From Halobacteriovorax sp. (GTDB taxonomy: Bacteria > Bdellovibrionota > Bacteriovoracia > Bacteriovoracales > Bacteriovoracaceae): a stretch of DNA of 12,249 bases. Under the pieces are notes generated by a model. That model had not been told where the DNA came from. It ran no database searches and worked only from the letters and a program-made list of their open reading frames with translations. Both the position numbers and the translations under genes were made by a program. The DNA lies in assembly GCA_002686115.1 (NCBI GenBank), contig NZAF01000080.1, positions 1-12,249 on the forward strand. The letters run 5' to 3'. Below are positions 1-6,109 of this stretch, one piece after another (position 1 is the first letter of the stretch; each line of letters starts with the position of its first letter).

Positions 1-217
1 ATTTCGCAGTTCAATTATAAACGATTGAAATTTCATGCCTGTTCTTTATGTCTTTAACGCGGAGAAAACACCATTAAGTGTGAAGAGCCCTTATTCTCGA
101 CACCAAAGTGCGTCTTCCAAAAGTAATCTGTCAAAAATGCATAGAAAATGAATCTAGTGACCCTATAGCGGCATAAGATACTGATATTGCAAAAAATTCA
201 CACTCAAATACAAAAGT

Positions 218-246
218 TTGACAAGCAAAACAATAATCCTTACTCT
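218..246 (+). promoter_or_regulatory. Probable sigma-70 promoter of the di-haem peroxidase gene
   Basis: A perfect TTGACA lies at 218-223 and a weak -10 hexamer TACTCT (3/6) at 241-246, separated by exactly 17 bp. The expected transcription start is near 252, which leaves a leader of about 20 nt. The purine-rich GAGAGAGAG just before the ATG at 274 serves as ribosome binding site. The -35 and the spacing are good and the -10 is poor, so an activator may be needed. Confidence 0.45.
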
Positions 247-273
247 CCTCATGGGATAAAATGAGAGAGAGAG

Positions 274-1806
274 ATGAAAATAATCACAAAAAAAAGCATC
301 ATTGCTTTTATGCTTCTTAATTCAGTCTTCGCAAGTGATGCATTAATTAGTCTAGGAGAGAGACTCTTTAACGATGGAAGATTTTCTAGATACTTTTGGC
401 AGCACTCAAACGGTAACGTTAATCTTGAGCTTAATAATGGAGAAAAACACCTAGAGAAACTCTTACTAGCGAATGGCCTTGAAGTCGATTCGCCTTTTAA
501 AGGAACAACGCAAAGCTGCGCTTCTTGCCATATGGTTGATCAAGCATTTGGATCTATCAATGACCCTGGGATGAGAACGTACACTGACTTCTCTACACGA
601 ATCAAAATCCCTAAAAGAAGTGATAACAAGACACATGCAGCGAGAAATACACCAAGTCTTGTAGGGATTGGTTCAGCGTATAATCGAAATCGCTTCTCTC
701 ATTGGGATGGAGAATTTCACGATCATTTCCAAACTGTACTTGGAAATATGACAGGAAGAAATATGGGATGGCTCTCTCATGAAAAAGAGATTGCTAGAAA
801 CAATATCATTAAGGTCATTCGTGAAGATGATGGTTCTGTTCAAAGTGGAGATGAATTTGGGGGTTCTTATAAAGAAGTCCTTCTTTCAAAAAATGTAGAA
901 GCTGAGTTTAGACTTGATCCTTCTGAAAGAGTCGATATATCTAAAGCAGATGATCAACAAGTTATCAATGCCGTGATCAATGCTGTTTCTGCTTATATGA
1001 ATGATCTTGACTTTGAAAAAGATGAAATTGGGCAATATATTGGATCACCTTTTGATAAATTTCTTATAAAAAACGGATTTTCAACAATCCCGAAAAAAGA
1101 TGAGAGTAATGAGAAGTTCACAGAAAGACTAAAGAACTTTCTAAGTGGCTTAAATCAACCACAGTTTATAGAGAAAAAGCACTTCCCTACTCACCATAAG
1201 GACTTCTCTTTTGGTAAGGTGGAACTTGAAGGTGCAAAAGTATTTTTTAATATAGAGAACTCTACAAGAAACCAGGGCTCATGCTTTAAATGTCATCAAG
1301 CACCTCTTTATACTGATAATTCATTTCATAATATCGGAACATCTCAAATGGAATACGATATGATTCATGGTGAAGGTAGTTTTAAAAAGCTTAGTATTCC
1401 AACCCTAGATTCGAGAAAAAATAAATTCTACAATAATGCCCCTGAAGAAAATAACAGTCAGAGCTTTGACCTTGGAGTATGGAATTTTTATAAGAGAAAC
1501 AAAAAGGTCACGGATTTTATAGATACAAAAGTATGTACAAAAAATATGAAGTGCGACTTATCCCAAATGGTTGCGAGATTTAAAACTCCAAGCTTAAGAG
1601 ACTTATCTCACTCTGCTCCTTATTTTCACAATGGCCTATTTGATGATCTTGAAGATAGTATTTCTGTCTATATGTTCATGAGCCGAAAAGCTAAAATGGG
1701 AGAAATGCGAAATGCAGATCCTATATTAAAAGAAATGAGACTAAACATGATGGGTGTTCGGGCCTTAACATCCTTTTTAAAATCTCTTAATGAAAATTAC
1801 GAATAA
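274..1806 (+). CDS. Di-haem cytochrome c peroxidase / MauG-family protein, periplasmic
   Basis: The 510-aa protein has a signal peptide ending near VFA-S (residue 20) and two c-type haem motifs: CASCH at 82-86 and CFKCH at 337-341. Family landmarks are RNTPSL (124-129), HWDGEF (143-148) and FKTPSLRDLSHSAPYFHNG (436-454), the last typical of CcpA/MauG enzymes. Such enzymes reduce hydrogen peroxide with electrons from small cytochromes, or carry out MauG-like oxidations, in the periplasm. The protein is much longer than the usual 320-350 aa, and its haem motifs are about 255 residues apart rather than roughly 150, so a large insertion separates the two haem domains. Two extra cysteines at 421 and 427 may form a disulphide. 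The gene is monocistronic, with its own promoter, and converges on a porin gene. The family is clear. The substrate is not: it could be a peroxidase or a MauG-type oxidase. Confidence 0.88.
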   Translation: MKIITKKSIIAFMLLNSVFASDALISLGERLFNDGRFSRYFWQHSNGNVNLELNNGEKHLEKLLLANGLEVDSPFKGTTQSCASCHMVDQAFGSINDPGMRTYTDFSTRIKIPKRSDNKTHAARNTPSLVGIGSAYNRNRFSHWDGEFHDHFQTVLGNMTGRNMGWLSHEKEIARNNIIKVIREDDGSVQSGDEFGGSYKEVLLSKNVEAEFRLDPSERVDISKADDQQVINAVINAVSAYMNDLDFEKDEIGQYIGSPFDKFLIKNGFSTIPKKDESNEKFTERLKNFLSGLNQPQFIEKKHFPTHHKDFSFGKVELEGAKVFFNIENSTRNQGSCFKCHQAPLYTDNSFHNIGTSQMEYDMIHGEGSFKKLSIPTLDSRKNKFYNNAPEENNSQSFDLGVWNFYKRNKKVTDFIDTKVCTKNMKCDLSQMVARFKTPSLRDLSHSAPYFHNGLFDDLEDSISVYMFMSRKAKMGEMRNADPILKEMRLNMMGVRALTSFLKSLNENYE

Positions 1807-1834
1807 AAAAGCGAGCATAAAAATGCTCGCTTTA
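1805..1834. terminator. Bidirectional Rho-independent terminator between convergent genes
   Basis: GCGAGCAT (1811-1818), loop AAAA and ATGCTCGC (1823-1830) form a perfect 8-bp GC-rich stem, extended to 11 bp by flanking AAA/TTT. On the minus strand it is followed by six T residues (complement of 1805-1810), so it is strongest for the porin-like gene. On the plus strand the tail is only TTT. It overlaps the stop codon of the peroxidase gene (1804-1806). Confidence 0.85.
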
Positions 1835-1861
1835 CATATCAAGGTATTTAATCGGAGAGGA

Positions 1862-3028
1862 TTAAATATTTAATCTAAAACCACTGATGTAGACATTTGC
1901 ATCGAATTCTTTCTCATCAGAACCATATTTCGTTGTGTAATTTTCCCATTGGATATACCACTGTAATTGATCCGTTAAGCTTCTAGAGTAATTTGCAAAC
2001 ATTAATGTGTTCTCACTTATGCTCGTTGCTCCGAGATTTGAAACAAATGAATCAGCGACTGCCGCCTGTCCGTAACCAAACGTTGACTTAGATATTTTAT
2101 TCCAATTAACCATTAAAGATGTCCAAACCCCACTCTCTCTAACAGCTTTAGTGATATTCCCACTATCATCAATTTTAGTTGCAGCGCCAACACCAAGAGC
2201 ATTTAAATTATTAAGAGACTGACCAACATAGTACTCAAGATTCCACTTAGCCTTCCAAAAACTAACATTTCCATATACTTTAGCAAGGTATGCATTTTGA
2301 TTTTCACCAGTACCAGTAAAGTCTTCATTCTTTTCAAACTCAAGCTCTCCAGCATGTGAAGCTAGACCAATCATAAAACTTTTAGATTTATAATTGATGT
2401 CAAGTGCGAGACCTGGCATCGAACCAAGTTCGTTTTCATTTACTCCACCATTAAAGTTTCTTCCTTTACCAGTAAGGGCCAGAGTAAACGTTAGATTATT
2501 TAACTTATAACTAAAACCAAGTTCTTGATTGAAAAATCCTGTATTACCTGTTTGAAAAGCATTCCCAACATAGTTCCAGCTTCCTACACCTTTAATACCA
2601 GAAGCAGTTCCCCATTTTTGTCCCATGAAGATGCTAAATCTGTCATTGATCGCATAATCAAGGTAGGCCATTCTTGTTCTAATTCCTGCTGCTTGAAGTG
2701 CCGTCTGATTATTAAAACCTGTATCAGAATCAATAAAATCAAATTCAAAAACACCTTTAGCTTTTCCATGAGTGATATGAAAACTAAAACGAGATTGTGC
2801 AATTTGAAATGAAGTTGCTTCAGAACCGTCTCTTCTTTGCTTCGCTGTAGTACCTTGATCAGTTCTTAAGGCCCTAGTTGGAGCAACATGACTATAGTCA
2901 TCTCCATAACTACCAACACCTTGATCAGAGTGATATATGTCAGTCTTTAAAAAACCCTTAACTTCTAAGTTTAGAGCATAAGTTGCATTTGATAAAAGTA
3001 ATAATCCACATAAGCTTTTCAACTTCAT
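1862..3028 (-). CDS. Outer-membrane beta-barrel porin-like protein
   Basis: The 388-aa protein begins with signal peptide MKLKSLCGLLLLSNATYA. Many short amphipathic strands with aromatic girdles follow (for example SRFSFHITHG, AYLDYAINDRFSIFMGQKWG, LQWYIQWENYTTKYG) up to the final strand VYISGFRLNI. The opening strand GFLKTDIYHSD and the block with a tyrosine before the MGQ-W motif recall DcaP-like and general trimeric porins, which let small anionic or polar solutes through the outer membrane. The open frame extends seven codons further, to an ATG at 3049. The ATG at 3028 is preferred because AGGAAG sits 8 nt before it and the signal peptide starts cleanly there. It is transcribed towards the peroxidase gene and ends at the shared terminator. 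The porin class is secure; the exact family and substrate are not. Confidence 0.75.
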   Translation of the reverse strand: MKLKSLCGLLLLSNATYALNLEVKGFLKTDIYHSDQGVGSYGDDYSHVAPTRALRTDQGTTAKQRRDGSEATSFQIAQSRFSFHITHGKAKGVFEFDFIDSDTGFNNQTALQAAGIRTRMAYLDYAINDRFSIFMGQKWGTASGIKGVGSWNYVGNAFQTGNTGFFNQELGFSYKLNNLTFTLALTGKGRNFNGGVNENELGSMPGLALDINYKSKSFMIGLASHAGELEFEKNEDFTGTGENQNAYLAKVYGNVSFWKAKWNLEYYVGQSLNNLNALGVGAATKIDDSGNITKAVRESGVWTSLMVNWNKISKSTFGYGQAAVADSFVSNLGATSISENTLMFANYSRSLTDQLQWYIQWENYTTKYGSDEKEFDANVYISGFRLNI

Positions 3029-3036
3029 ATTATAGA

Positions 3037-3042
3037 CTTCCT
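3037..3042 (-). promoter_or_regulatory. Ribosome binding site that fixes the porin start
   Basis: On the minus strand AGGAAG lies 8 nt before the ATG at 3028 and downstream of the alternative ATG at 3049. The upstream ATG has no Shine-Dalgarno-like sequence. Confidence 0.7.
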
Positions 3043-3070
3043 GTCTCATTTAAATTTCCAAATTTCTAAT

Positions 3071-3099
3071 ATTATCAGAGTAAAAAGTATCTACGTCCA
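3071..3099 (-). promoter_or_regulatory. Possible sigma-70 promoter of the porin gene
   Basis: On the minus strand TGGACG (complement of 3094-3099, 4/6 to the -35 consensus) and GATAAT (complement of 3071-3076, 5/6 to the -10) are 17 bp apart. This predicts a transcript start near 3064 and a leader of about 36 nt before the ATG at 3028. In such AT-rich DNA, matches this good can occur by chance. Confidence 0.35.
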
Positions 3100-3224
3100 C
3101 ATAGGAAAGTTGATACATTTAGAAATCAGATGACAAAGAAAATCCTTCTTAAACATGGGGATTTTTTCAAAATCTAGAACTTATCAAATATAAATTTATC
3201 AACTTTTGCAAAACATTGAAATAT

Positions 3225-3248
3225 AAGGCAAGTTCAGAAGCCTTTTTT
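3225..3248 (+). terminator. Terminator-like hairpin with no obvious parent gene
   Basis: AAGGC (3225-3229) and GCCTT (3240-3244) form a 5-bp stem with a 10-nt loop, followed by four more T residues (3245-3248), giving a run of six. It points right, but no plus-strand gene lies upstream of it in this divergent spacer. It may end an unannotated short transcript, or it may be chance in AT-rich DNA. A second, weaker hairpin with a T-tract (AAAATCC/GGATTTT, 3139-3165) lies just upstream in the same direction. Confidence 0.35.
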
Positions 3249-3271
3249 ATCACTTTAATTTCTAGCAGATA

Positions 3272-3298
3272 TAAATTGATTTCATCTAATGACGATAA
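3272..3298 (+). promoter_or_regulatory. Sigma-28 (FliA)-type promoter upstream of the chemosensory pair
   Basis: TAAATTGA (3272-3279), exactly 11 bp, then GACGATAA (3291-3298). The enterobacterial FliA consensus is TAAAGTTT-N11-GCCGATAA. The first four bases of the -35 element are perfect, the -10 element matches 7/8, and the spacing is exact. Transcription would begin near 3305, about 37 nt before the ATG of the Cache gene. Chemoreceptor genes are classic sigma-28 targets, so the site fits its neighbours. Confidence 0.65.
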
Positions 3299-3341
3299 GA
3301 GTTAAAATATTCCATTATTCAAACTATTAAGAGGAGAGAGC

Positions 3342-3779
3342 ATGAAGTACTTAATGTCATTCGCACTTTTGCTAACGAGTGTAAATTCATATGGAAAGTG
3401 CACGAAGAAGCAGGCCAAGGAAAGTGTAGAAAAAATGTGTGATGTTATTACAAAAAAAGGCGATGGTGCAAAAGCAGAACTAAAGAAGTATCGCTACTGT
3501 GATACAAATTATGTTTGGGTACAAGATAGTGATTTAAAGATGGTTATTCACCCTATTAAAGCAAGACTCAATGGAAGAAGCCTTAAAAAGAACAAAGATA
3601 AGAAAGGTAAATTTCTTTTTGTAGAATTTGATAAAATGGCAAAGGCAAATAAAGATGGTGGTTGGGTAGATTACTACTGGACAAAACCAGGAGATGAAAA
3701 GCCAACACCTAAAACATCATTTCTTAAGTTATGTGCTGGTGATAAGAAGTGGATTGTAGGCTCTGGGGTTTGGAAATAA
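3342..3779 (+). CDS. Secreted stand-alone single-Cache domain protein
   Basis: The 145-aa protein has a signal peptide (about residues 1-18) followed directly by one Cache fold. The family signature is plain: YVWVQDSDLKMVIHP (57-71), then GRSL, GGWVDYYWTKPGDEKPTPK (106-124), and a closing strand KKWIVGSGVW. This matches single Cache (sCache_2) sensor domains, which normally form the periplasmic ligand-binding part of chemoreceptors and kinases. Here no membrane anchor or output domain is present, so it is probably a soluble periplasmic binding protein. Cysteines at 20, 33, 53 and 131 could form disulphides. C20 follows G-K, so it is not a lipobox. AGGAG lies 5 nt before the ATG. A chemoreceptor gene follows after 23 bp, and a sigma-28-type promoter precedes this gene. 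It may present a ligand to that receptor, but this is inference. Confidence 0.8.
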   Translation: MKYLMSFALLLTSVNSYGKCTKKQAKESVEKMCDVITKKGDGAKAELKKYRYCDTNYVWVQDSDLKMVIHPIKARLNGRSLKKNKDKKGKFLFVEFDKMAKANKDGGWVDYYWTKPGDEKPTPKTSFLKLCAGDKKWIVGSGVWK

Positions 3780-3802
3780 CTTAGATTCAGGGATAAATAA
3801 AA

Positions 3803-4369
3803 ATGACAAATATGAAACTTGGCTTAAGAGGTAAGATCAACTTACTAGTTGTAGGAGTTGGTATCATCTGCTCACTAACTATTGCAATTATTAGTTCTTA
3901 TAAATCAAGTGAGTCACTTGAAAAACTTGCCACATCACAGCTTAAATCATCATCAATAATGATGAAAGATAATGTAGAATCATATTTTGAATCACTTGAA
4001 AACTTCACAAAAAAGCTCTCTAAAGACAGACTTATTGAGGGGCTATTCATAGCTTTTGAAGGTGCCTATTATGGGGGTGCCTATCCAGATGAAAAAGATA
4101 ACAACATCCTTTCTTCATCATACTTAACAAATGATAAAATCTATGGTGATAGAGTTAGAAAAGTATCTAAAGACTTTGGAATGAAAAATATCATTCTAGC
4201 ATCATTGACTGGACCTATCGTTATGGTGAGCTCAATGGATAAAAAAGCACATTTACTTGGACGTCATCTCCTAAGCGGCGAACTAAAGGACTCCAATCTC
4301 TCAAAATGTTTTAAGAACGCCGCAGAAAGTGACGGCAGTAAACTTTTTATTCAGATTTTGAAGTCATAA
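3803..4369 (+). CDS. Chemoreceptor N-terminal fragment (TM1 and first part of Cache sensor)
   Basis: If the sequence is correct as given, this 188-aa product is what would be translated. It has a short cytoplasmic start, one membrane helix (NLLVVGVGIICSLTIAIIS) and the first half of the periplasmic sensor. The last nine residues after SDGSKLF are out-of-frame junk (IQILKS and stop). Without TM2 and the signalling domain it cannot signal by itself. The start is supported by AGGGA and by the 23-bp distance from the upstream Cache gene, which implies cotranscription. Confidence 0.6.
   Translation: MTNMKLGLRGKINLLVVGVGIICSLTIAIISSYKSSESLEKLATSQLKSSSIMMKDNVESYFESLENFTKKLSKDRLIEGLFIAFEGAYYGGAYPDEKDNNILSSSYLTNDKIYGDRVRKVSKDFGMKNIILASLTGPIVMVSSMDKKAHLLGRHLLSGELKDSNLSKCFKNAAESDGSKLFIQILKS
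4344..4348 (+). other. First frameshift site in the chemoreceptor (missing T in a T run)
   Basis: Frame 2 is required up to at least 4341, because frame 1 has stops at 4330 and 4339. Frame 1 is required before 4367, where frame 2 stops. The only homopolymer in that interval is TTTTT at 4344-4348. Adding one T restores DGSKLFYSDFEV across the junction. Confidence 0.75.
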
Positions 4370-4805
4370 GTACAACAGGTAAAGTATCAGCATTTCTTTG
4401 TCAAAAAAAGATTGCAGAATTTGATTATGAAAATGACGGAATTTTCAAAGGTGATGATCTTGGTGTCGTCATCAGTGAAATTGATATAAATAAAGTTAAT
4501 CAAATCACAACAATCTCAAATAATGATTCTGAAACTGAACAGTATTTCATGGTCGCTAAAGATGGAACACTAAAGTCTAACTTAAAGGTAGAGAAAGACA
4601 TTTATAACCTAGAGAATTTTTTAAAAAATAAAATGACAGTACAAAGTGATGCCATAACTAGCGCTCTTGAAAAACAATCTGGAGTTTATAAAGGTAAAAG
4701 CATTAATGGTTATGAAGTACTATCTTATTATTCATATCTCGAAATCTTTGGAAAGACATGGGCATTTATAGGAGAAAAGAGTACAGATGAAGTTTACGCA
4801 CCTGT

Positions 4806-4813
4806 AAGGTGCA
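4806..4813 (+). other. Second frameshift site in the chemoreceptor (one extra base)
   Basis: Frame 1 encodes the conserved sensor end DEVYAPV up to 4806. Frame 2 encodes TM2 from about 4808 and has a stop (TAA, 4805-4807) just before it. Removing one base of AAGGTGCA restores an uninterrupted VR/VS-AMIYF junction. The direction is opposite to the first shift, so the pair restores the starting frame. Confidence 0.75.
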
Positions 4814-5902
4814 ATGATTTACTTTATTATCATCATAACATTAATTATTATAGCTTCAACGATAGTCATCTCTTTCTATCTCACAAAGAAGCTAGCTGAA
4901 CCAATTACAATCTCAACTGAAACTCTAAGAATTGTCTCGAGTGAAGTTAGTGAAAAATCTAATGATATTAAGTCTGCTGCGACTAATTTAAATGATTATT
5001 CTACTGAGCTATCGAGTTCAGTCCAAGAAACTGTTTCCACATTGGATGAGTTAACGAGTATGGTAAGTAAAAATCTTGAAAATGTCACTAGATCATCTGA
5101 AAGTTCAAAAAACTCTAAACAGGCAGCGGAACAAGGTCTTGAAACCATCAAAAATCTCTTAACCGCCTTTAATGATATGACCGAATCTAATAAAGTCATT
5201 GTTAATGACATGGAAACAACCACTCAGCAAATGATAGAGATTACCTCTGTTATTAATGAAATTGCACAGAAAACAGACATGATCAACGATATTGTTTTTC
5301 AAACAAAACTTCTCGCTTTTAATGCTTCTGTTGAGGCTGCAAGAGCTGGCGAGCATGGCAAGGGCTTCTCAGTTGTAGCGGAGGAAGTTGGTAGTTTAGC
5401 AAATGCCAGTGGAAATGCTGCAAAAGAAATCACTGAAATGGTCACAGATTCTGTTGCAAAGGTAAATACAATCGTTGATCAAACTAAAAAGAGAATTGAA
5501 GTTTCAACGAAAGAAGGAAAAGACAAATTAAATATCGGATATGAGATAGCTAAGCAATGTGGAGATAAGCTTCAAGATATTCTTAATAACGTCAATCAAG
5601 TAAATACTTCGATAAATGAAGTAAGAGTTGCATCAGACGAGCAATCTAGTGGTATTACTGAAGTTTCAAAGGCAATGAGTAGTCTAGATAATGTTTCAAA
5701 CCAAACAGAAAATATGGCACGCGAGCTTCTTAATTCTTCTAACAATATGAGTCTAAGGTCTGTAGATTTATCAGGTATCGTCACAGAACTTGATAGTCTT
5801 CTTGATGGTAATGATACCAAAAAAAAAGAGACCACACATGAAGTACAAAAGATAGCTCAAATTGATAATGTTTCATCATTAGATGAAAGAAGAAAGGCCT
5901 AG
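4814..5902 (+). CDS. Chemoreceptor C-terminal fragment (TM2 and signalling domain)
   Basis: The open frame encodes 362 aa: TM2 (residues 1-22), a linker, then a long coiled coil. The signalling hairpin is at about 155-200 (FQTKLLAFNASVEAARAGEHG, then KGFSVVAEEVGSLA). This region binds CheA and CheW in receptor trimers. Gln/Glu pairs in the flanking helices are candidate methylation sites. There is no C-terminal CheR-tethering pentapeptide, and the protein ends in a charged tail. An AAGGTG lies 2 nt before the internal ATG at 4814, so independent translation of a sensor-less receptor is possible but unproven. Most likely it is the 3' part of one interrupted gene. Confidence 0.65.
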   Translation: MIYFIIIITLIIIASTIVISFYLTKKLAEPITISTETLRIVSSEVSEKSNDIKSAATNLNDYSTELSSSVQETVSTLDELTSMVSKNLENVTRSSESSKNSKQAAEQGLETIKNLLTAFNDMTESNKVIVNDMETTTQQMIEITSVINEIAQKTDMINDIVFQTKLLAFNASVEAARAGEHGKGFSVVAEEVGSLANASGNAAKEITEMVTDSVAKVNTIVDQTKKRIEVSTKEGKDKLNIGYEIAKQCGDKLQDILNNVNQVNTSINEVRVASDEQSSGITEVSKAMSSLDNVSNQTENMARELLNSSNNMSLRSVDLSGIVTELDSLLDGNDTKKKETTHEVQKIAQIDNVSSLDERRKA

Positions 5903-5934
5903 ATCTTTGAAAGATTTACATATCTCTTTATCTT

Positions 5935-5958
5935 TATGTGAACTAAGTCACATATAAT
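5935..5958. promoter_or_regulatory. CRP/FNR-type palindrome overlapping a perfect TATAAT
   Basis: TATGTGA (5935-5941), six bases ACTAAG, then TCACATA (5948-5954) is a perfect 7-bp inverted repeat. It contains exact TGTGA-N6-TCACA, the consensus recognised by CRP-family helix-turn-helix proteins. TATAAT at 5953-5958 overlaps its right end. As a -10 element it predicts a start near 5965, with the palindrome centred near -20, where a bound protein would block polymerase. No good -35 is seen. The site lies 152 bp before the lipoprotein gene. As RNA it could also fold as a hairpin, but no T-tract follows, so it is not a convincing terminator. Confidence 0.5.
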
Positions 5959-6109
5959 TCTCCATAAAACATTTCAATACCTTAGGAATAAAAAAGACAC
6001 AAAAATTAACAAAGTGTAAACTTTTAGCCTTTTAATTAACAAGACAAATCTATTTCAGTATTGAATTTAAGAATATTGTCAGCTCACCAAAAACAACAAG
6101 GAGAGACTG

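Larger units (their letters stand above)
3803..5902 (+). pseudogene. Methyl-accepting chemotaxis protein, interrupted by two frameshifts
   Basis: Read with two frame changes, this is one receptor of about 699 aa. TM1 (about residues 10-32) is followed by a large periplasmic Cache sensor of about 300 residues. TM2 (MIYFIIIITLIIIASTIVIS) is followed by a cytoplasmic coiled coil with the signalling hairpin. Frame 2 runs from 3803 and stops at 4367-4369. Sensor coding resumes in frame 1 (about 4350 to 4813) with the conserved MVAKDGTLKSNL, EVLSYYSYLEIFGKTWAFIGE and YAPV blocks. TM2 and the rest are back in frame 2. One T is missing near 4344-4348, and one base is extra near 4806-4813. AGGGA lies 9 nt before the ATG. 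No HAMP domain is obvious beyond the KKLAEPI linker. No stops or decay are visible inside any segment, so the lesion is recent, or these are sequence errors and the gene is intact. Confidence 0.85.

Noticed and set aside
1..57. Open plus-strand frame of 18 codons ending in TAA at the left edge, possible tail of an upstream gene
   Set aside because: Too short to judge; its residues show no recognisable motif, and no terminator follows. The rest of 58-217 holds nothing I can name.
2525..2812. Plus-strand open frame inside the porin gene, and a minus-strand one at 2584-2802
   Set aside because: Both lie in other frames of a well-supported porin gene and lack ribosome binding sites and family features.
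3130..3177. Possible 15-codon leader peptide (MTKKILLKHGDFFKI) overlapping the first hairpin
   Set aside because: No ribosome binding site and no regulatory codon run; likely chance in AT-rich spacer.
4343..4351. Programmed -1 frameshifting at CTTTTTAT as a way to read through the receptor
   Set aside because: There is no proper X-XXY-YYZ slippery heptamer and no stable downstream structure seen, and a second shift of the opposite sense would also be needed.
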